The position numbers and the translations under genes are program-made. The notes beneath the pieces were generated by a model. The model made no database searches, was not told the DNA's origin, and saw only the letters and a program-made list of their open reading frames with translations. 64,000 nucleotides of DNA from Streptococcus parasanguinis CC87K (GTDB lineage Bacteria > Bacillota > Bacilli > Lactobacillales > Streptococcaceae), in NCBI RefSeq assembly GCF_000507765.1, contig NZ_KI669402.1:248001-312000 (forward strand). Direction: 5' to 3'. Each line of letters opens with the position of its first letter. Within the stretch, counting starts at the first letter, position 1. This document shows positions 54,319 to 64,000 of the stretch, one piece after another.

Positions 54319-57300
54319 TTATTCTTCTACGACTTCAGCTGTTTGAACTTCATCGACTGTTCCATCTGTTAATGGCACTTCTTCGATAATTTCGACTTCA
54401 TTGACTGCTTGTGGTTCCAAGTTACGGTAACGAGCCATACCTGTACCTGCAGGAATAATCTTACCAATGATAACATTTTCCTTAAGTCCAAGGAGATGGT
54501 CTTTCTTACCACGGATCGCTGCGTCTGTAAGAACACGAGTTGTTTCCTGGAAGGAAGCCGCAGACAAGAAACTGTTGGTTTCAAGTGAGGCTTTGGTAAT
54601 TCCCATAAGGACTGGACGAGCTGTCGCAGGAACTCCACCAGAAATAAGGACGTCCTTGTTGGCATCTGTAAAGTCTGTAATGTCCATCAGAGTACCCATG
54701 AGAAGGTCTGTATCTCCTGGATCCATGACACGTACTTTACGGATCATTTGACGCACCATTACCTCGATGTGTTTGTCGCCGATTTCTACCCCTTGGCTAC
54801 GGTATACTTTTTGTACTTCTGCAAGAAGGTAAGTTTCAACAGACAAGACATCACGAACGGCAAGGAGACGTTTTGGTTGGATAGACCCTTCTGTCAGAGC
54901 ATCACCACGAGAGACTTGATCTCCCACTTCGACTTTCATGCGGGCAGTGTAAGGGACAACGTATTCGCCCTCACCAGTTGCTCCGCTAACAAAGACTTTC
55001 TTGGTCCGTGTAGAAGCATCTTCTTCGATCGCTGTGACTTCCCCTTTGACCTCAGTGATGACCGCTTCCCCTTTTGGATTGCGGGCTTCAAAGATTTCTT
55101 GGACACGAGGAAGACCTTGCGTGATATCGGTATTTGAGGCAACCCCACCCGTGTGGAAGGTACGCATGGTCAACTGTGTACCAGGTTCCCCGATAGATTG
55201 GGCAGCAATAGTTCCAACTGCTTCACCCACTTCAACCGCATCACCAGTCGCCAAGTTGATACCATAACAGTGACGGCAGACACCATGGCGGGTGTTACAT
55301 GTAAAGACAGAGCGGATAGTGACTTCTTCCACACCAGCTTTGACAATTTCACGTGCTAGGTCTTCTGAAATCAAGGTATCTGGACCAACGATGACTTCAC
55401 CTGTTTCAGGGTGTTTAACAGATTTCTTGGTATAACGACCAGTCAAACGTTCTTCGAGTGGCTCGATCATTTCCTTACCATCAGTAATGGCACGGATCAC
55501 AAGTCCACGGTCTGTTCCACAGTCGTCTTCACGGATAATGACGTCTTGGGCCACGTCAACCAAACGACGAGTCAAGTAACCTGAGTCGGCTGTCTTCAAG
55601 GCCGTATCGGTCATCCCTTTACGGGCACCGTGAGTTGAGAAGAACATTTCGAGTACTGACAAACCTTCGCGGAAGTTTGACAGGATTGGCAATTCCATGA
55701 TCCGTCCGTTTGGAGCGGCCATCAAACCACGCATACCGGCAAGTTGCGAGAAGTTTGAGATGTTACCACGGGCTCCAGAGTCCATCATCATAACGATTGG
55801 GTTCTTCGGATCTTGGTTATCTACCAAGCGTTTTTCCAATTTCTCACGGGCTGCACGCCATTCAGCTGTAACGGCATTGTAGCGTTCGTCATCTGTGATC
55901 AAACCACGACGGAATTGTTTGGTGATTTGTTCCACACGTTTGTGAGATTCTTCAATGATTTCTGCCTTATCTTCAACGACCGGAATATCGGCAATCCCCA
56001 CTGTCAAACCAGCAAGGGTTGAGTGATGGTAACCCAAGTCTTTCAAGCGGTCCAAGAAAGCAGATGTTTCGGTTGTACGGAAGCGTTTGAAGATTTCTGC
56101 GATGATATTTCCAAGATTTTTCTTCTTGAATGGAACGTTTAATTCCAATTTCTCAATCGCTGCTTTGACATCTTGACCAGGCTCCAAGAAATACTTAGCT
56201 GGAACGCCTTCTGTCAAGTTGGCATTATTTGGCTCTTGAAGGTATGGAAGCTCTGCAGGCATGATATCGTTAAAGAGGATCTTACCAACAGTTGTCAAGA
56301 GAATCTTGTGTTGTTGTGCTTCTGTCCAAGGTTTGTTCAAGCTATCCGTCGCAATTCCGACACGTGTATGCAAGTGAACATAGCCATTGCGAAGGGCCAT
56401 CACGGCTTCATCACGGTCTTTAAAGACCATTCCTTCACCTTCACGACCAGCTTCTTCCATCGTGAGGTAATAGTTCCCCAATACCATATCCTGAGATGGC
56501 GTAACGACTGGTTTACCATCTTTAGGGTTCAAGATATGCTCAGCAGCCAACATCAAGATACGAGCTTCTGCTTGAGCTTCTTCTGAAAGCGGTACGTGGA
56601 TGGCCATTTGGTCTCCATCGAAGTCGGCATTGTAGGCTTCACAGACAAGGGGGTGCAAGCGGAGGGCTTTCCCGTCAATCAAGACAGGTTCAAAGGCTTG
56701 GATCCCCAAACGGTGAAGGGTCGGTGCGCGGTTCAAGAGAACTGGGTGTTCTTTGATCACTTCTTCCAAGATATCCCAGATACGTTCATCTCCGCGTTCG
56801 ACCAAGCGTTTTGCAGCTTTAACATTTTGTACGATATCGCGCGCAACGATTTCACGCATGACGAATGGTTTGAAGAGCTCGATCGCCATTTCACGTGGCA
56901 CACCACATTGGTACATCTTAAGAGTTGGACCAACGGCGATAACGGAACGTCCTGAGAAGTCAACCCGTTTACCGAGCAAGTTTTGACGGAAGCGTCCTTG
57001 TTTCCCTTTGAGCATGTGGCTCAATGATTTCAGTGGACGGCTACCTGGTCCTGTGATCGGACGACCACGACGACCGTTATCGATCAAAGCATCAACGGCT
57101 TCTTGGAGCATCCGTTTTTCGTTTTGCACGATGATACCAGGGGCATTCAACTCAAGCAAACGTGCCAAACGGTTGTTCCGGTTGATCACACGACGGTAAA
57201 GGTCGTTCAAGTCAGAGGCAGCAAAACGGCCACCATCCAATTGGACCATCGGACGAAGATCTGGTGGAATAACCGGAAGGATGTTGAGAACCATCCATTC

Positions 57301-57972
57301 TGGCTTGTTACCAGATTTGTAGAAGGCATCCAAGACATCCAAACGACGAACAGCCTTCACACGTTTTTGACCAGTTGCAGTCTTCAATTCTTCTTTCAAG
57401 AGAGCAATTTCAGCTTCCAAATCCACTTGTTTCAAGAGGTCTTGGATCGCTTCTGCACCCATCTTAGCTACAAAGGAACCTGGTCCGTATTCACGCAAGC
57501 GTTCACGGTATTCACGTTCTGTCATGATGGATTTGTGCTCAAGTGGTGTATCTTTTGGATCGATCACCACGTAAGCTGCGAAGTAAATGACTTCTTCAAG
57601 GGCACGAGGGCTCATATCTAAGGTCAATCCCATACGAGAAGGGATGCCTTTGAAGTACCAGATGTGTGATACAGGAGCTTTCAACTCGATGTGCCCCATG
57701 CGTTCACGACGAACTTTCGCACGTGTTACTTCAACCCCACAGCGGTCACAAACGATCCCTTTGTAACGGATCCGTTTGTATTTCCCACACGCACATTCCC
57801 AGTCTTTTGTAGGTCCAAAGATGACTTCATCAAAGAGACCTTCACGTTCTGGTTTCAATGTACGGTAGTTGATTGTTTCAGGTTTCTTGACCTCTCCATA
57901 AGACCATGAACGGACCTTGCTTGGAGAAGCTAGGGTGATTTGCATACTTTTAAAACGATTTACATCAACCAC
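54319..57972 (-). CDS. rpoC: RNA polymerase beta' subunit
   Basis: A 1217-residue largest subunit. The N-terminal zinc site (CACGKY and CDRCGVE), the catalytic [10 protein letters not shown] and the second zinc region [13 protein letters not shown] are intact. The GTG start at 57972 has AAAGG upstream. It follows rpoB with a 159-base gap. Confidence 0.98.
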   Translation of the reverse strand: MVDVNRFKSMQITLASPSKVRSWSYGEVKKPETINYRTLKPEREGLFDEVIFGPTKDWECACGKYKRIRYKGIVCDRCGVEVTRAKVRRERMGHIELKAPVSHIWYFKGIPSRMGLTLDMSPRALEEVIYFAAYVVIDPKDTPLEHKSIMTEREYRERLREYGPGSFVAKMGAEAIQDLLKQVDLEAEIALLKEELKTATGQKRVKAVRRLDVLDAFYKSGNKPEWMVLNILPVIPPDLRPMVQLDGGRFAASDLNDLYRRVINRNNRLARLLELNAPGIIVQNEKRMLQEAVDALIDNGRRGRPITGPGSRPLKSLSHMLKGKQGRFRQNLLGKRVDFSGRSVIAVGPTLKMYQCGVPREMAIELFKPFVMREIVARDIVQNVKAAKRLVERGDERIWDILEEVIKEHPVLLNRAPTLHRLGIQAFEPVLIDGKALRLHPLVCEAYNADFDGDQMAIHVPLSEEAQAEARILMLAAEHILNPKDGKPVVTPSQDMVLGNYYLTMEEAGREGEGMVFKDRDEAVMALRNGYVHLHTRVGIATDSLNKPWTEAQQHKILLTTVGKILFNDIMPAELPYLQEPNNANLTEGVPAKYFLEPGQDVKAAIEKLELNVPFKKKNLGNIIAEIFKRFRTTETSAFLDRLKDLGYHHSTLAGLTVGIADIPVVEDKAEIIEESHKRVEQITKQFRRGLITDDERYNAVTAEWRAAREKLEKRLVDNQDPKNPIVMMMDSGARGNISNFSQLAGMRGLMAAPNGRIMELPILSNFREGLSVLEMFFSTHGARKGMTDTALKTADSGYLTRRLVDVAQDVIIREDDCGTDRGLVIRAITDGKEMIEPLEERLTGRYTKKSVKHPETGEVIVGPDTLISEDLAREIVKAGVEEVTIRSVFTCNTRHGVCRHCYGINLATGDAVEVGEAVGTIAAQSIGEPGTQLTMRTFHTGGVASNTDITQGLPRVQEIFEARNPKGEAVITEVKGEVTAIEEDASTRTKKVFVSGATGEGEYVVPYTARMKVEVGDQVSRGDALTEGSIQPKRLLAVRDVLSVETYLLAEVQKVYRSQGVEIGDKHIEVMVRQMIRKVRVMDPGDTDLLMGTLMDITDFTDANKDVLISGGVPATARPVLMGITKASLETNSFLSAASFQETTRVLTDAAIRGKKDHLLGLKENVIIGKIIPAGTGMARYRNLEPQAVNEVEIIEEVPLTDGTVDEVQTAEVVEE

Positions 57973-58012
57973 TATTTCTTACCTTTCCTTGTTTTCATAC
58001 TTGTTTCATTTG

Positions 58013-58071
58013 GATACAGCTTAGGTGGGGAAAGAAAGGAAACTTTCTTGCCACCTCCTTGTGTCTGTATC
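58013..58071 (-). other. Hairpin in the rpoB-rpoC intergenic region
   Basis: GATACAG/CTGTATC and, within it, AGGTGG/CCACCT with AGAAAG/CTTTCT form an extended imperfect stem without a T-run, so it is not a terminator. It may be a processing or stability element. Confidence 0.5.
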
Positions 58072-58131
58072 TTGTTATCGAATCATCCTGCTAGAAGCAT
58101 TGGTTGCTCACAGGACAATCATTTTTACTGA

Positions 58132-61100
58132 TTATTTTTCTGATTCTTCGGCATCAAAGGCTGCTTTTGCTTCCTTTGCTGCTTTTTCACGTGCTTTTTC
58201 AAGGTCATCCACATGAATCACATCATCGTCTTCCCCTTCATCAAGGTCACGAAGTTCCACTTCTTGATCATCTTCGTCCAAGACACGCATGTCAAGACCA
58301 AGAGATTGCAATTCTTTGACAAGAACGCGGAAGGATTCTGGTACACCTGGTTTTGGAATTGGTTTACCTTTGGTAATCGCTTCATAAGCTTTCAAACGTC
58401 CGTTGACATCATCTGACTTGTAAGTCAAGATTTCTTGAAGGACATTTGATGCACCATAAGCCTCAAGGGCCCACACTTCCATTTCCCCGAAACGTTGTCC
58501 ACCAAACTGAGCTTTCCCTCCGAGTGGTTGTTGGGTAACCATTGAGTATGGTCCGACTGAACGGGCATGGAGTTTATCATCAACCATGTGGTGAAGCTTG
58601 ATCATGTACATGACACCAACAGAAACACGGTTGTCAAACGGCTCACCTGTACGTCCATCGTAAAGGATGGTCTTGGCATCGCTATCCATACCAGCTTCTT
58701 TCACAGTATCCCAGAGGTCTTCTGAGCTTGCTCCATCAAAGACTGGTGTTGCGATGTGAATACCCAAGTTACGAGCGGCCATACCAAGGTGAAGTTCCAT
58801 AACCTGACCGATATTCATACGTGATGGCACCCCAAGAGGGTTCAACATGATATCAACCGGTGTACCGTCTGGAAGGTAAGGCATATCTTCAACTGGAACA
58901 ATACGAGACACAACCCCTTTGTTTCCGTGACGACCGGCCATCTTATCTCCGACGCGGATCTTGCGTTTTTGTGCGATGTAAACACGAACCAACATGTTGA
59001 CACCCGATTGCAATTCATCTCCGTTTGCACGCGTAAAGATCTTAACATCGCGAACGACTCCATCTCCACCGTGAGGTACACGAAGAGAAGTATCCCGCAC
59101 TTCACGAGATTTATCTCCAAAGATCGCGTGAAGGAGACGTTCTTCAGCAGAAAGGTCTTTTTCACCCTTCGGTGTTACCTTACCGACAAGGATATCGCCT
59201 TCTTTTACTTCTGCACCAATACGGATAATACCTGTTTCATCCAAGTCACGAAGAGCATCTTCACCGACGTTTGGAATTTCACGGGTAATTTCTTCAGGGC
59301 CTAACTTGGTATCGCGTGTTTCTGATTCGAATTCTTCCAAGTGAACAGATGTGTAGACATCTTCTTTCACCAAGCGTTCGCTCATGATAACGGCATCCTC
59401 GAAGTTATACCCTTCCCAAGTCATGTAAGCGACAATTGGGTTTTGACCAAGGGCCATTTCCCCTTTTTCCATCGATGGACCATCAGCGATAAAGTCGCCT
59501 TTTTCAACGACATCGCCAACTTTTACAAGGGTACGTTGGTTGTAGGCAGTACCTGAGTTTGAACGACGGAATTTTTGAATATGGTAGACATCAAGCGAAC
59601 CGTCTTCCCGACGAACTTCTACCTTGTCTGCATCTGCATAAGTAACTTTACCATCGTGTTGAGCAATGACTGCAGCTCCTGAGTCATGGGCTGCTTGGTA
59701 TTCCATACCAGTACCCACATAAGGGGCTTTTGGATCGATCAATGGCACAGCCTGACGTTGCATGTTGGCACCCATGAGGGCACGGTTGGAGTCATCGTTT
59801 TCCAAGAAAGGAATACATGCTGTCGCAACGGCAACTACTTGTTTTGGAGATACGTCCATGTAGTCGACTTGATCAGATGGGAATTCTTGGTTGTTACCAC
59901 GGTGACGTCCCATAACGATTGGCTCAGCAAAGCCACCCTTTTCGTTCAACTTAGAGTTAGCCTGAGCGACGATGTACTCATCTTCTTCATCGGCTGTCAA
60001 CCAAACGATTTCGTTGGTGACTACACCTTTTTCCCGGTCCACTTTACGGTATGGCGTTTGGATGAAGCCATATTTGTTCAAGTGTCCATAAGATGACAAG
60101 TTGTTGATCAAACCGATGTTTGGTCCTTCAGGTGTTTCGATTGGACACATACGACCATAGTGGGTATAGTGCACGTCACGCACTTCATATCCGGCACGGT
60201 CACGTGTCAAACCGCCAGGCCCTAAGGCAGACAAACGACGTTTGTGAGACAACTCAGAAAGCGGGTTGTGTTGGTCCATGAACTGTGACAATTGGGAAGA
60301 ACCAAAGAATTCTTTAATTGCTGCAGTTACTGGGCGGATGTTGATGATTTGTTGTGGTGTCAAGACATCGTTATCTTGTACAGACATCCGTTCGCGAACG
60401 TTTCGTTCCATCCGTGAAAGTCCAAGACGCACTTGGTTGGCAAGCAATTCACCAACGGCACGAATCCGACGGTTTCCAAGGTGGTCGATATCATCCACGC
60501 GGCCAATACCTTCTGCAAGGTTCAAGAAATAGCTCATTTCTGCCAAGATGTCAGCTGGAGTCACAATCCGTACTTTGTCAGATGGGTTAGCATTTCCGAT
60601 GATGGTGACAACACGGTCTGGATCTGTCGGAGCGACAACTTTAAATTTTTGCAATTCTACTGGCTCTGTCAAAACAGCAGCATCATTTGGAATGTAGGTG
60701 ATTTTGTTCAAACCGTTATCCAATTGTTCTGAGATGCTGTCGATCACATCGCGCGTCATGACAGTACCAGCTTCTACAAGGATTTCCCCTGTTTCAGCAT
60801 CTACCAATGGTTCTGCGATTGTTTGGTTCAACAAGCGATTCTTGATATTGAGTTTCTTGTTGATCTTGTAGCGACCAACTGGTGCCAAGTCATAACGACG
60901 TGGATCAAAGAAACGAGCTACCAACAAGCTACGTGAGCTTTCCGCTGTTTTTGGTTCACCTGGACGAAGACGCTCGTAGATTTCTTTGAGGGCTTCATCT
61001 GTCCGTGAATCCATTGGATTTTTGTGGATATCTTTTTCAATGGTATTGCGAACCAATTCGCTGTCCCCAAAGATATCGATGATTTCATCATCTCCAGAGA

Positions 61101-61701
61101 ATCCAAGAGCACGCACAAGAGTTGTAAATGGAATCTTACGTGTGCGGTCGATACGTGTGTAAGCAATGTCTTTTGAGTCAGTTTCAAGCTCTAACCAAGC
61201 CCCACGGTTAGGGATAACAGTTGATCCATAACCAACCTTACCATTCTTGTCCACCTTATCATTGAAGTAGACACCTGGTGAGCGGACCAACTGAGATACG
61301 ATAATCCGTTCTCCACCATTGATGATGAAAGTTCCCATCTCCGTCATGATTGGGAAATCACCAAAGAAAACTTCTTGGGTCTTGATTTCACCTGTTTCTT
61401 TGTTGACCAAACGGAAGGTCACAAAGATTGGTGCTGAGTAGCTGGCATCGTGGATGCGCGCTTCTTCAAGCGAATACTTAGGTTCGCGGATTTCATAACC
61501 CACAAATTCCAATTCCATTGTATCCGTGAAGTTTGAGATGGGAAGCACATCTTCAAATACTTCCTTCAAGCCATGATCCAAGAAATCTTTGAATGAGTCT
61601 GTCTGGATTTCAATCAAGTTTGGTAAATCAAGAACCTCTTTGATTCTTGAAAAACTACGACGGGTCCGATGTTTCCCGTATTGAACGTCATGTCCTGCCA
61701 A
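58132..61701 (-). CDS. rpoB: RNA polymerase beta subunit
   Basis: A 1189-residue subunit, the target of rifamycins. The rifampicin region reads [20 protein letters not shown] and [10 protein letters not shown] with no known resistance change. The acidic C-terminus is typical of streptococci. First gene of rpoBC, with a long leader. Confidence 0.98.
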   Translation of the reverse strand: MAGHDVQYGKHRTRRSFSRIKEVLDLPNLIEIQTDSFKDFLDHGLKEVFEDVLPISNFTDTMELEFVGYEIREPKYSLEEARIHDASYSAPIFVTFRLVNKETGEIKTQEVFFGDFPIMTEMGTFIINGGERIIVSQLVRSPGVYFNDKVDKNGKVGYGSTVIPNRGAWLELETDSKDIAYTRIDRTRKIPFTTLVRALGFSGDDEIIDIFGDSELVRNTIEKDIHKNPMDSRTDEALKEIYERLRPGEPKTAESSRSLLVARFFDPRRYDLAPVGRYKINKKLNIKNRLLNQTIAEPLVDAETGEILVEAGTVMTRDVIDSISEQLDNGLNKITYIPNDAAVLTEPVELQKFKVVAPTDPDRVVTIIGNANPSDKVRIVTPADILAEMSYFLNLAEGIGRVDDIDHLGNRRIRAVGELLANQVRLGLSRMERNVRERMSVQDNDVLTPQQIINIRPVTAAIKEFFGSSQLSQFMDQHNPLSELSHKRRLSALGPGGLTRDRAGYEVRDVHYTHYGRMCPIETPEGPNIGLINNLSSYGHLNKYGFIQTPYRKVDREKGVVTNEIVWLTADEEDEYIVAQANSKLNEKGGFAEPIVMGRHRGNNQEFPSDQVDYMDVSPKQVVAVATACIPFLENDDSNRALMGANMQRQAVPLIDPKAPYVGTGMEYQAAHDSGAAVIAQHDGKVTYADADKVEVRREDGSLDVYHIQKFRRSNSGTAYNQRTLVKVGDVVEKGDFIADGPSMEKGEMALGQNPIVAYMTWEGYNFEDAVIMSERLVKEDVYTSVHLEEFESETRDTKLGPEEITREIPNVGEDALRDLDETGIIRIGAEVKEGDILVGKVTPKGEKDLSAEERLLHAIFGDKSREVRDTSLRVPHGGDGVVRDVKIFTRANGDELQSGVNMLVRVYIAQKRKIRVGDKMAGRHGNKGVVSRIVPVEDMPYLPDGTPVDIMLNPLGVPSRMNIGQVMELHLGMAARNLGIHIATPVFDGASSEDLWDTVKEAGMDSDAKTILYDGRTGEPFDNRVSVGVMYMIKLHHMVDDKLHARSVGPYSMVTQQPLGGKAQFGGQRFGEMEVWALEAYGASNVLQEILTYKSDDVNGRLKAYEAITKGKPIPKPGVPESFRVLVKELQSLGLDMRVLDEDDQEVELRDLDEGEDDDVIHVDDLEKAREKAAKEAKAAFDAEESEK

Positions 61702-61891
61702 AGTTTTTAGCTCCTTTTTCCATACTAGGATAGCTTGGTAAAATGACTTTCACCACCTATCCGGTTTTAACTACAATTGTGTGATTTGCATCACGTGAAG
61801 AGCTGTCTCTTCACCTCATTCGTCGCTTTTTGTAATTTTTAGAAAAATTAAATTTGTGTAACAAACTAGGTTTTTTCTGAAAAATAGGCAC

Positions 61892-61946
61892 AAAAAGAGC
61901 AGCTAAATCGACTTATTCAAGTAAGATTTAACTGCTGTAAGCTCTT
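61892..61946 (-). terminator. Terminator-like hairpin in the rpoB leader
   Basis: Minus-strand AGCAGTTAAATC and GATTTAGCTGCT, flanked by GAGC repeats, form a stem followed by CTTTTTG. It lies about 45 bases after the predicted start of transcription and about 190 before rpoB, so it may attenuate rpoBC or end a short RNA. No gene is seen in the 351-base gap. Confidence 0.55.
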
Positions 61947-61993
61947 ATTTGGACAATATTTCAAATAAAGCACACGACAAATTAGTTATCACT

Positions 61994-62022
61994 ATTATAC
62001 CGTTTTTTGCTCCAAAAATCAA
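61994..62022 (-). promoter_or_regulatory. rpoBC promoter
   Basis: On the minus strand TTGATT (62017-62022) and consensus TATAAT (61994-61999) are 17 bases apart. The leader to rpoB would be about 285 bases. Confidence 0.75.
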
Positions 62023-62052
62023 GGCTTTCTCTAGGTTTTCTACTGGATCAGA

Positions 62053-64000
62053 CTAGCGTCGATTGCCACGATTTGAGCTGTTTCGATTTGAACTATTGCT
62101 TGATGAACTATTGGTTGTCGAATTGTTCTTATTATTCGACTGATTTCCACTGCTATTACCGAGAATCGCTGCCCAAGCACTTTGATAATCGCTATCCGAT
62201 CCCCCGATGGCAAAGCGGTATTGAGTGGTTGGCGCTCCGTTTTTGGCCCAAAGACTCGTCACCATTTGACCGCTCACATCGATATCCCGGCCATTGACAT
62301 TGACGCGACCCGGTCTTTCACCAGTCGATTTGAGCACTTCAGAGCGGATCACACTCTTATCGAGAGTGAATTTATCCTGAATTCCGAAGAGACTTGGATC
62401 TGCTTGGTAGATCGCATTTGCCAACTGCGCCATGTATTGGGCATTGTTGTTGTATCCAGTCAAGGTCTGCATGGAAGCATTGTTGTCATGGCCAATCCAA
62501 CCTCCTAAAGAAACATTAGGGGTGGACAGCATGAGCCACATATCCCCATTTGAGTTAGTGGTACCGGTTTTTCCAATCCAGTCAGCACCTGCCAGCGTTG
62601 GATTGACTTGGCTAATCCGTGACTTAAAGGTCGTTGTAGCACCAGACGTAATAACCCCGCGCAAGAGATCCTGCATAATCGTTGCCGTCGCTGGAGAGTA
62701 AACACGAACAGGATCTGCCTCGTGCTTGTATACTACATCCCCATCTCGATCAATGATTTGCTCTACCATGTAGCGTTTGAGGTAGTTCCCATTGTTAGCA
62801 ATGGTTTGGAAACCATTGGTATGTTGGGCAACAGTGACCTCAATTCCTCCCCCCATTGGCAGACTCTCAATGCCATATTCAGGGATATCATAGCCCATTT
62901 TCTTCATGTAGGATGGGACATCCACACCCTTTTCACGAAGGGTCCGGTAAGTCCAGTAAGCTGGAATATTCCATGAGGTATTGAGGGCCTCACGGAGATC
63001 CATCATGGCTGTCCCTCGGCTATCCACGTGCATGATTGGCTCACCACTTGAGAAATTAGTCGGGTAGTTAGAAAGGATGCTATTGCTTCCCATCAAGCCT
63101 TGGTCGATGGCAATCCCATAGGCCAACAATGGTTTGATAGTAGAACCTGGGGAACGCTCTGTATCAAAAGCATGGTTGTTTTGGTTGCCGTCAAAATTCC
63201 GTCCACCGATAAATCCTAAAACGGCACCCGTTCGGTTGTCCATAAGGACATTCCCAACTTCTACAAGACCCGTCCCATCATCCAAGACGCTTCCAAAATT
63301 CGCTACTGCCGCCTGCATCGCATTGTGAACCGGTTTGTTAATCGTGGTTTGAATGGTGTAGCCACCTTCGCGCAACTCGCTCTCAGCTAATTCCTGGTAA
63401 GCCTTGACGGTTTCATTATTTTTCAAGTCTTGCTTGGTGACATTGTCTCGCTTGATCAAGTAATCATACATGGCCTCTTTTGCTTCTTCCATGGCTTGGA
63501 AGTAGAGGTAGTCATGCGGTGTTTTCTCGATGCCATCTGGAGCCATGAAGTCTTTGGTCAAGTCGTATTGAGCATAGGTCTCATAGTCTTTTTTCGACAA
63601 GACTCCCGTCCGGTACATATTGAACAAAACGTCTTTGGCACGCGCCAGACCTAACTCGAGATTCTCCTTGCTCTTTAGGCTACCGTCTGCAGCATAAGGA
63701 GAGTAGACAATCGGACTTTGTGGCAAGCCAGCGATAAAGGCTGCTTGTGGAACAGACAAGTCTTTTGCAGAGACGCCAAAGATCCCTTGAGCTGCAGCTT
63801 CCACACCTGCAATATTTTGTCCCCGATTGTTTCGTCCAAAAGGCGAAACATTTAAGTAGGTGGTTAGGATTTCATTTTTATCCATTCCCCGCTCTAAAGC
63901 CAAGGCATCGACAATCTCTGTCGCCTTACGAGTAAAGGTTGGAGCGTCTCCCACGACTTGCTGTTTGATCAATTGCTGGGTCAGGGTTGATCCCCCACTA
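62053..64000 (-). CDS. pbp1b: Class A penicillin-binding protein 1b, C-terminal part
   Basis: This bifunctional transglycosylase/transpeptidase builds peptidoglycan at the membrane. The visible part runs from the transglycosylase motif SGGSTLTQQ at the right edge through the transpeptidase motifs [11 protein letters not shown] and GKTGTTN to the stop at 62053. The last 35 residues are low-complexity Asn, Ser and Arg. The N-terminus lies outside the window. pbp1b beside rpoB is usual in streptococci. Confidence 0.93.
   Translation of the reverse strand, partial: SGGSTLTQQLIKQQVVGDAPTFTRKATEIVDALALERGMDKNEILTTYLNVSPFGRNNRGQNIAGVEAAAQGIFGVSAKDLSVPQAAFIAGLPQSPIVYSPYAADGSLKSKENLELGLARAKDVLFNMYRTGVLSKKDYETYAQYDLTKDFMAPDGIEKTPHDYLYFQAMEEAKEAMYDYLIKRDNVTKQDLKNNETVKAYQELAESELREGGYTIQTTINKPVHNAMQAAVANFGSVLDDGTGLVEVGNVLMDNRTGAVLGFIGGRNFDGNQNNHAFDTERSPGSTIKPLLAYGIAIDQGLMGSNSILSNYPTNFSSGEPIMHVDSRGTAMMDLREALNTSWNIPAYWTYRTLREKGVDVPSYMKKMGYDIPEYGIESLPMGGGIEVTVAQHTNGFQTIANNGNYLKRYMVEQIIDRDGDVVYKHEADPVRVYSPATATIMQDLLRGVITSGATTTFKSRISQVNPTLAGADWIGKTGTTNSNGDMWLMLSTPNVSLGGWIGHDNNASMQTLTGYNNNAQYMAQLANAIYQADPSLFGIQDKFTLDKSVIRSEVLKSTGERPGRVNVNGRDIDVSGQMVTSLWAKNGAPTTQYRFAIGGSDSDYQSAWAAILGNSSGNQSNNKNNSTTNSSSSNSSNRNSSNRGNRR

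Noticed and set aside
57103..57621. 172-codon plus-strand frame opposite rpoC
   Set aside because: It is a shadow of rpoC codons, without start signals or conservation expected of a gene.

Overview
The window is chromosomal DNA of an oral viridans-type Streptococcus, with a sanguinis, parasanguinis or mitis group species as the best guess. The evidence is gene content and order: rarA-6S RNA-tRNA-Lys, folP-folC-folE-folBK, comGA-GG-ytxK-ackA, pbp1b-rpoB-rpoC, a HrcA/CIRCE-controlled groESL, ComX-type cin-boxes and a levQRST-levDEFG block. No organism name can be proved from the sequence alone. Most genes lie on the minus strand.

Positions 1-10243. The 5' end of rel is followed by a four-gene locus (209-2593) that looks like a type VII secretion lipase with reversed domain order, two small helical partner proteins and a membrane-anchored DUF1310 candidate for immunity. 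Then come rsmE-prmA, a GIY-YIG protein and a NUDIX hydrolase, an AT-rich orphan P-loop ATPase of 771 residues that could be a defence gene, a DUF3013 gene and rarA.

Positions 10273-17256. 6S RNA and tRNA-Lys(CUU) precede a mobile element of about 5 kb inserted at the tRNA 3' end (core repeats 10570-10581 and 15595-15606). It carries a tyrosine integrase, a DUF3173 excisionase-like protein, a Rep_trans-family protein, a strongly folded origin-like region, an XRE repressor with palindromic operators, and an ltrA cargo gene. An AbiE toxin-antitoxin pair with an inverted-repeat operator lies just outside it.

Positions 17257-23450. Two small membrane proteins of unknown function are followed by an ABC exporter and a LytTR two-component system of the Agr/Blp type. 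The regulator's probable binding repeats lie in front of the ABC operon. The two-component genes are enclosed by two near-identical direct repeats of about 180 bp, and a 900-bp gene-poor stretch behind them holds an independent terminator, a possible small RNA and a possible 59-codon ORF.

Positions 23331-42752. groESL is followed by a sugar-sensing and uptake unit: LevQ and LevT-type binding proteins, a LevR-type kinase and LevS-type regulator, and a four-gene mannose-family PTS whose promoter shows a cre site and TGACA/TGTCA palindromes. Next are competence gene ssbB, ytpR, a thioredoxin-like gene, a probably leaderless DUF4651 gene, pepA, a DUF1846 gene bracketed by related hairpin elements, the folate operon and a CPBP protease.

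Positions 42780-64000. ackA, ytxK and the seven-gene comG transformation pilus operon are followed by a DUF1033 gene and a compact operon that looks like an exopolysaccharide synthase: UDP-GlcNAc 2-epimerase, a membrane protein with a degenerate GGDEF-like domain, a 46-residue membrane peptide, a processive GT2 synthase and a GH8 hydrolase. rpoC, rpoB with a long leader, and the 3' part of pbp1b close the window.
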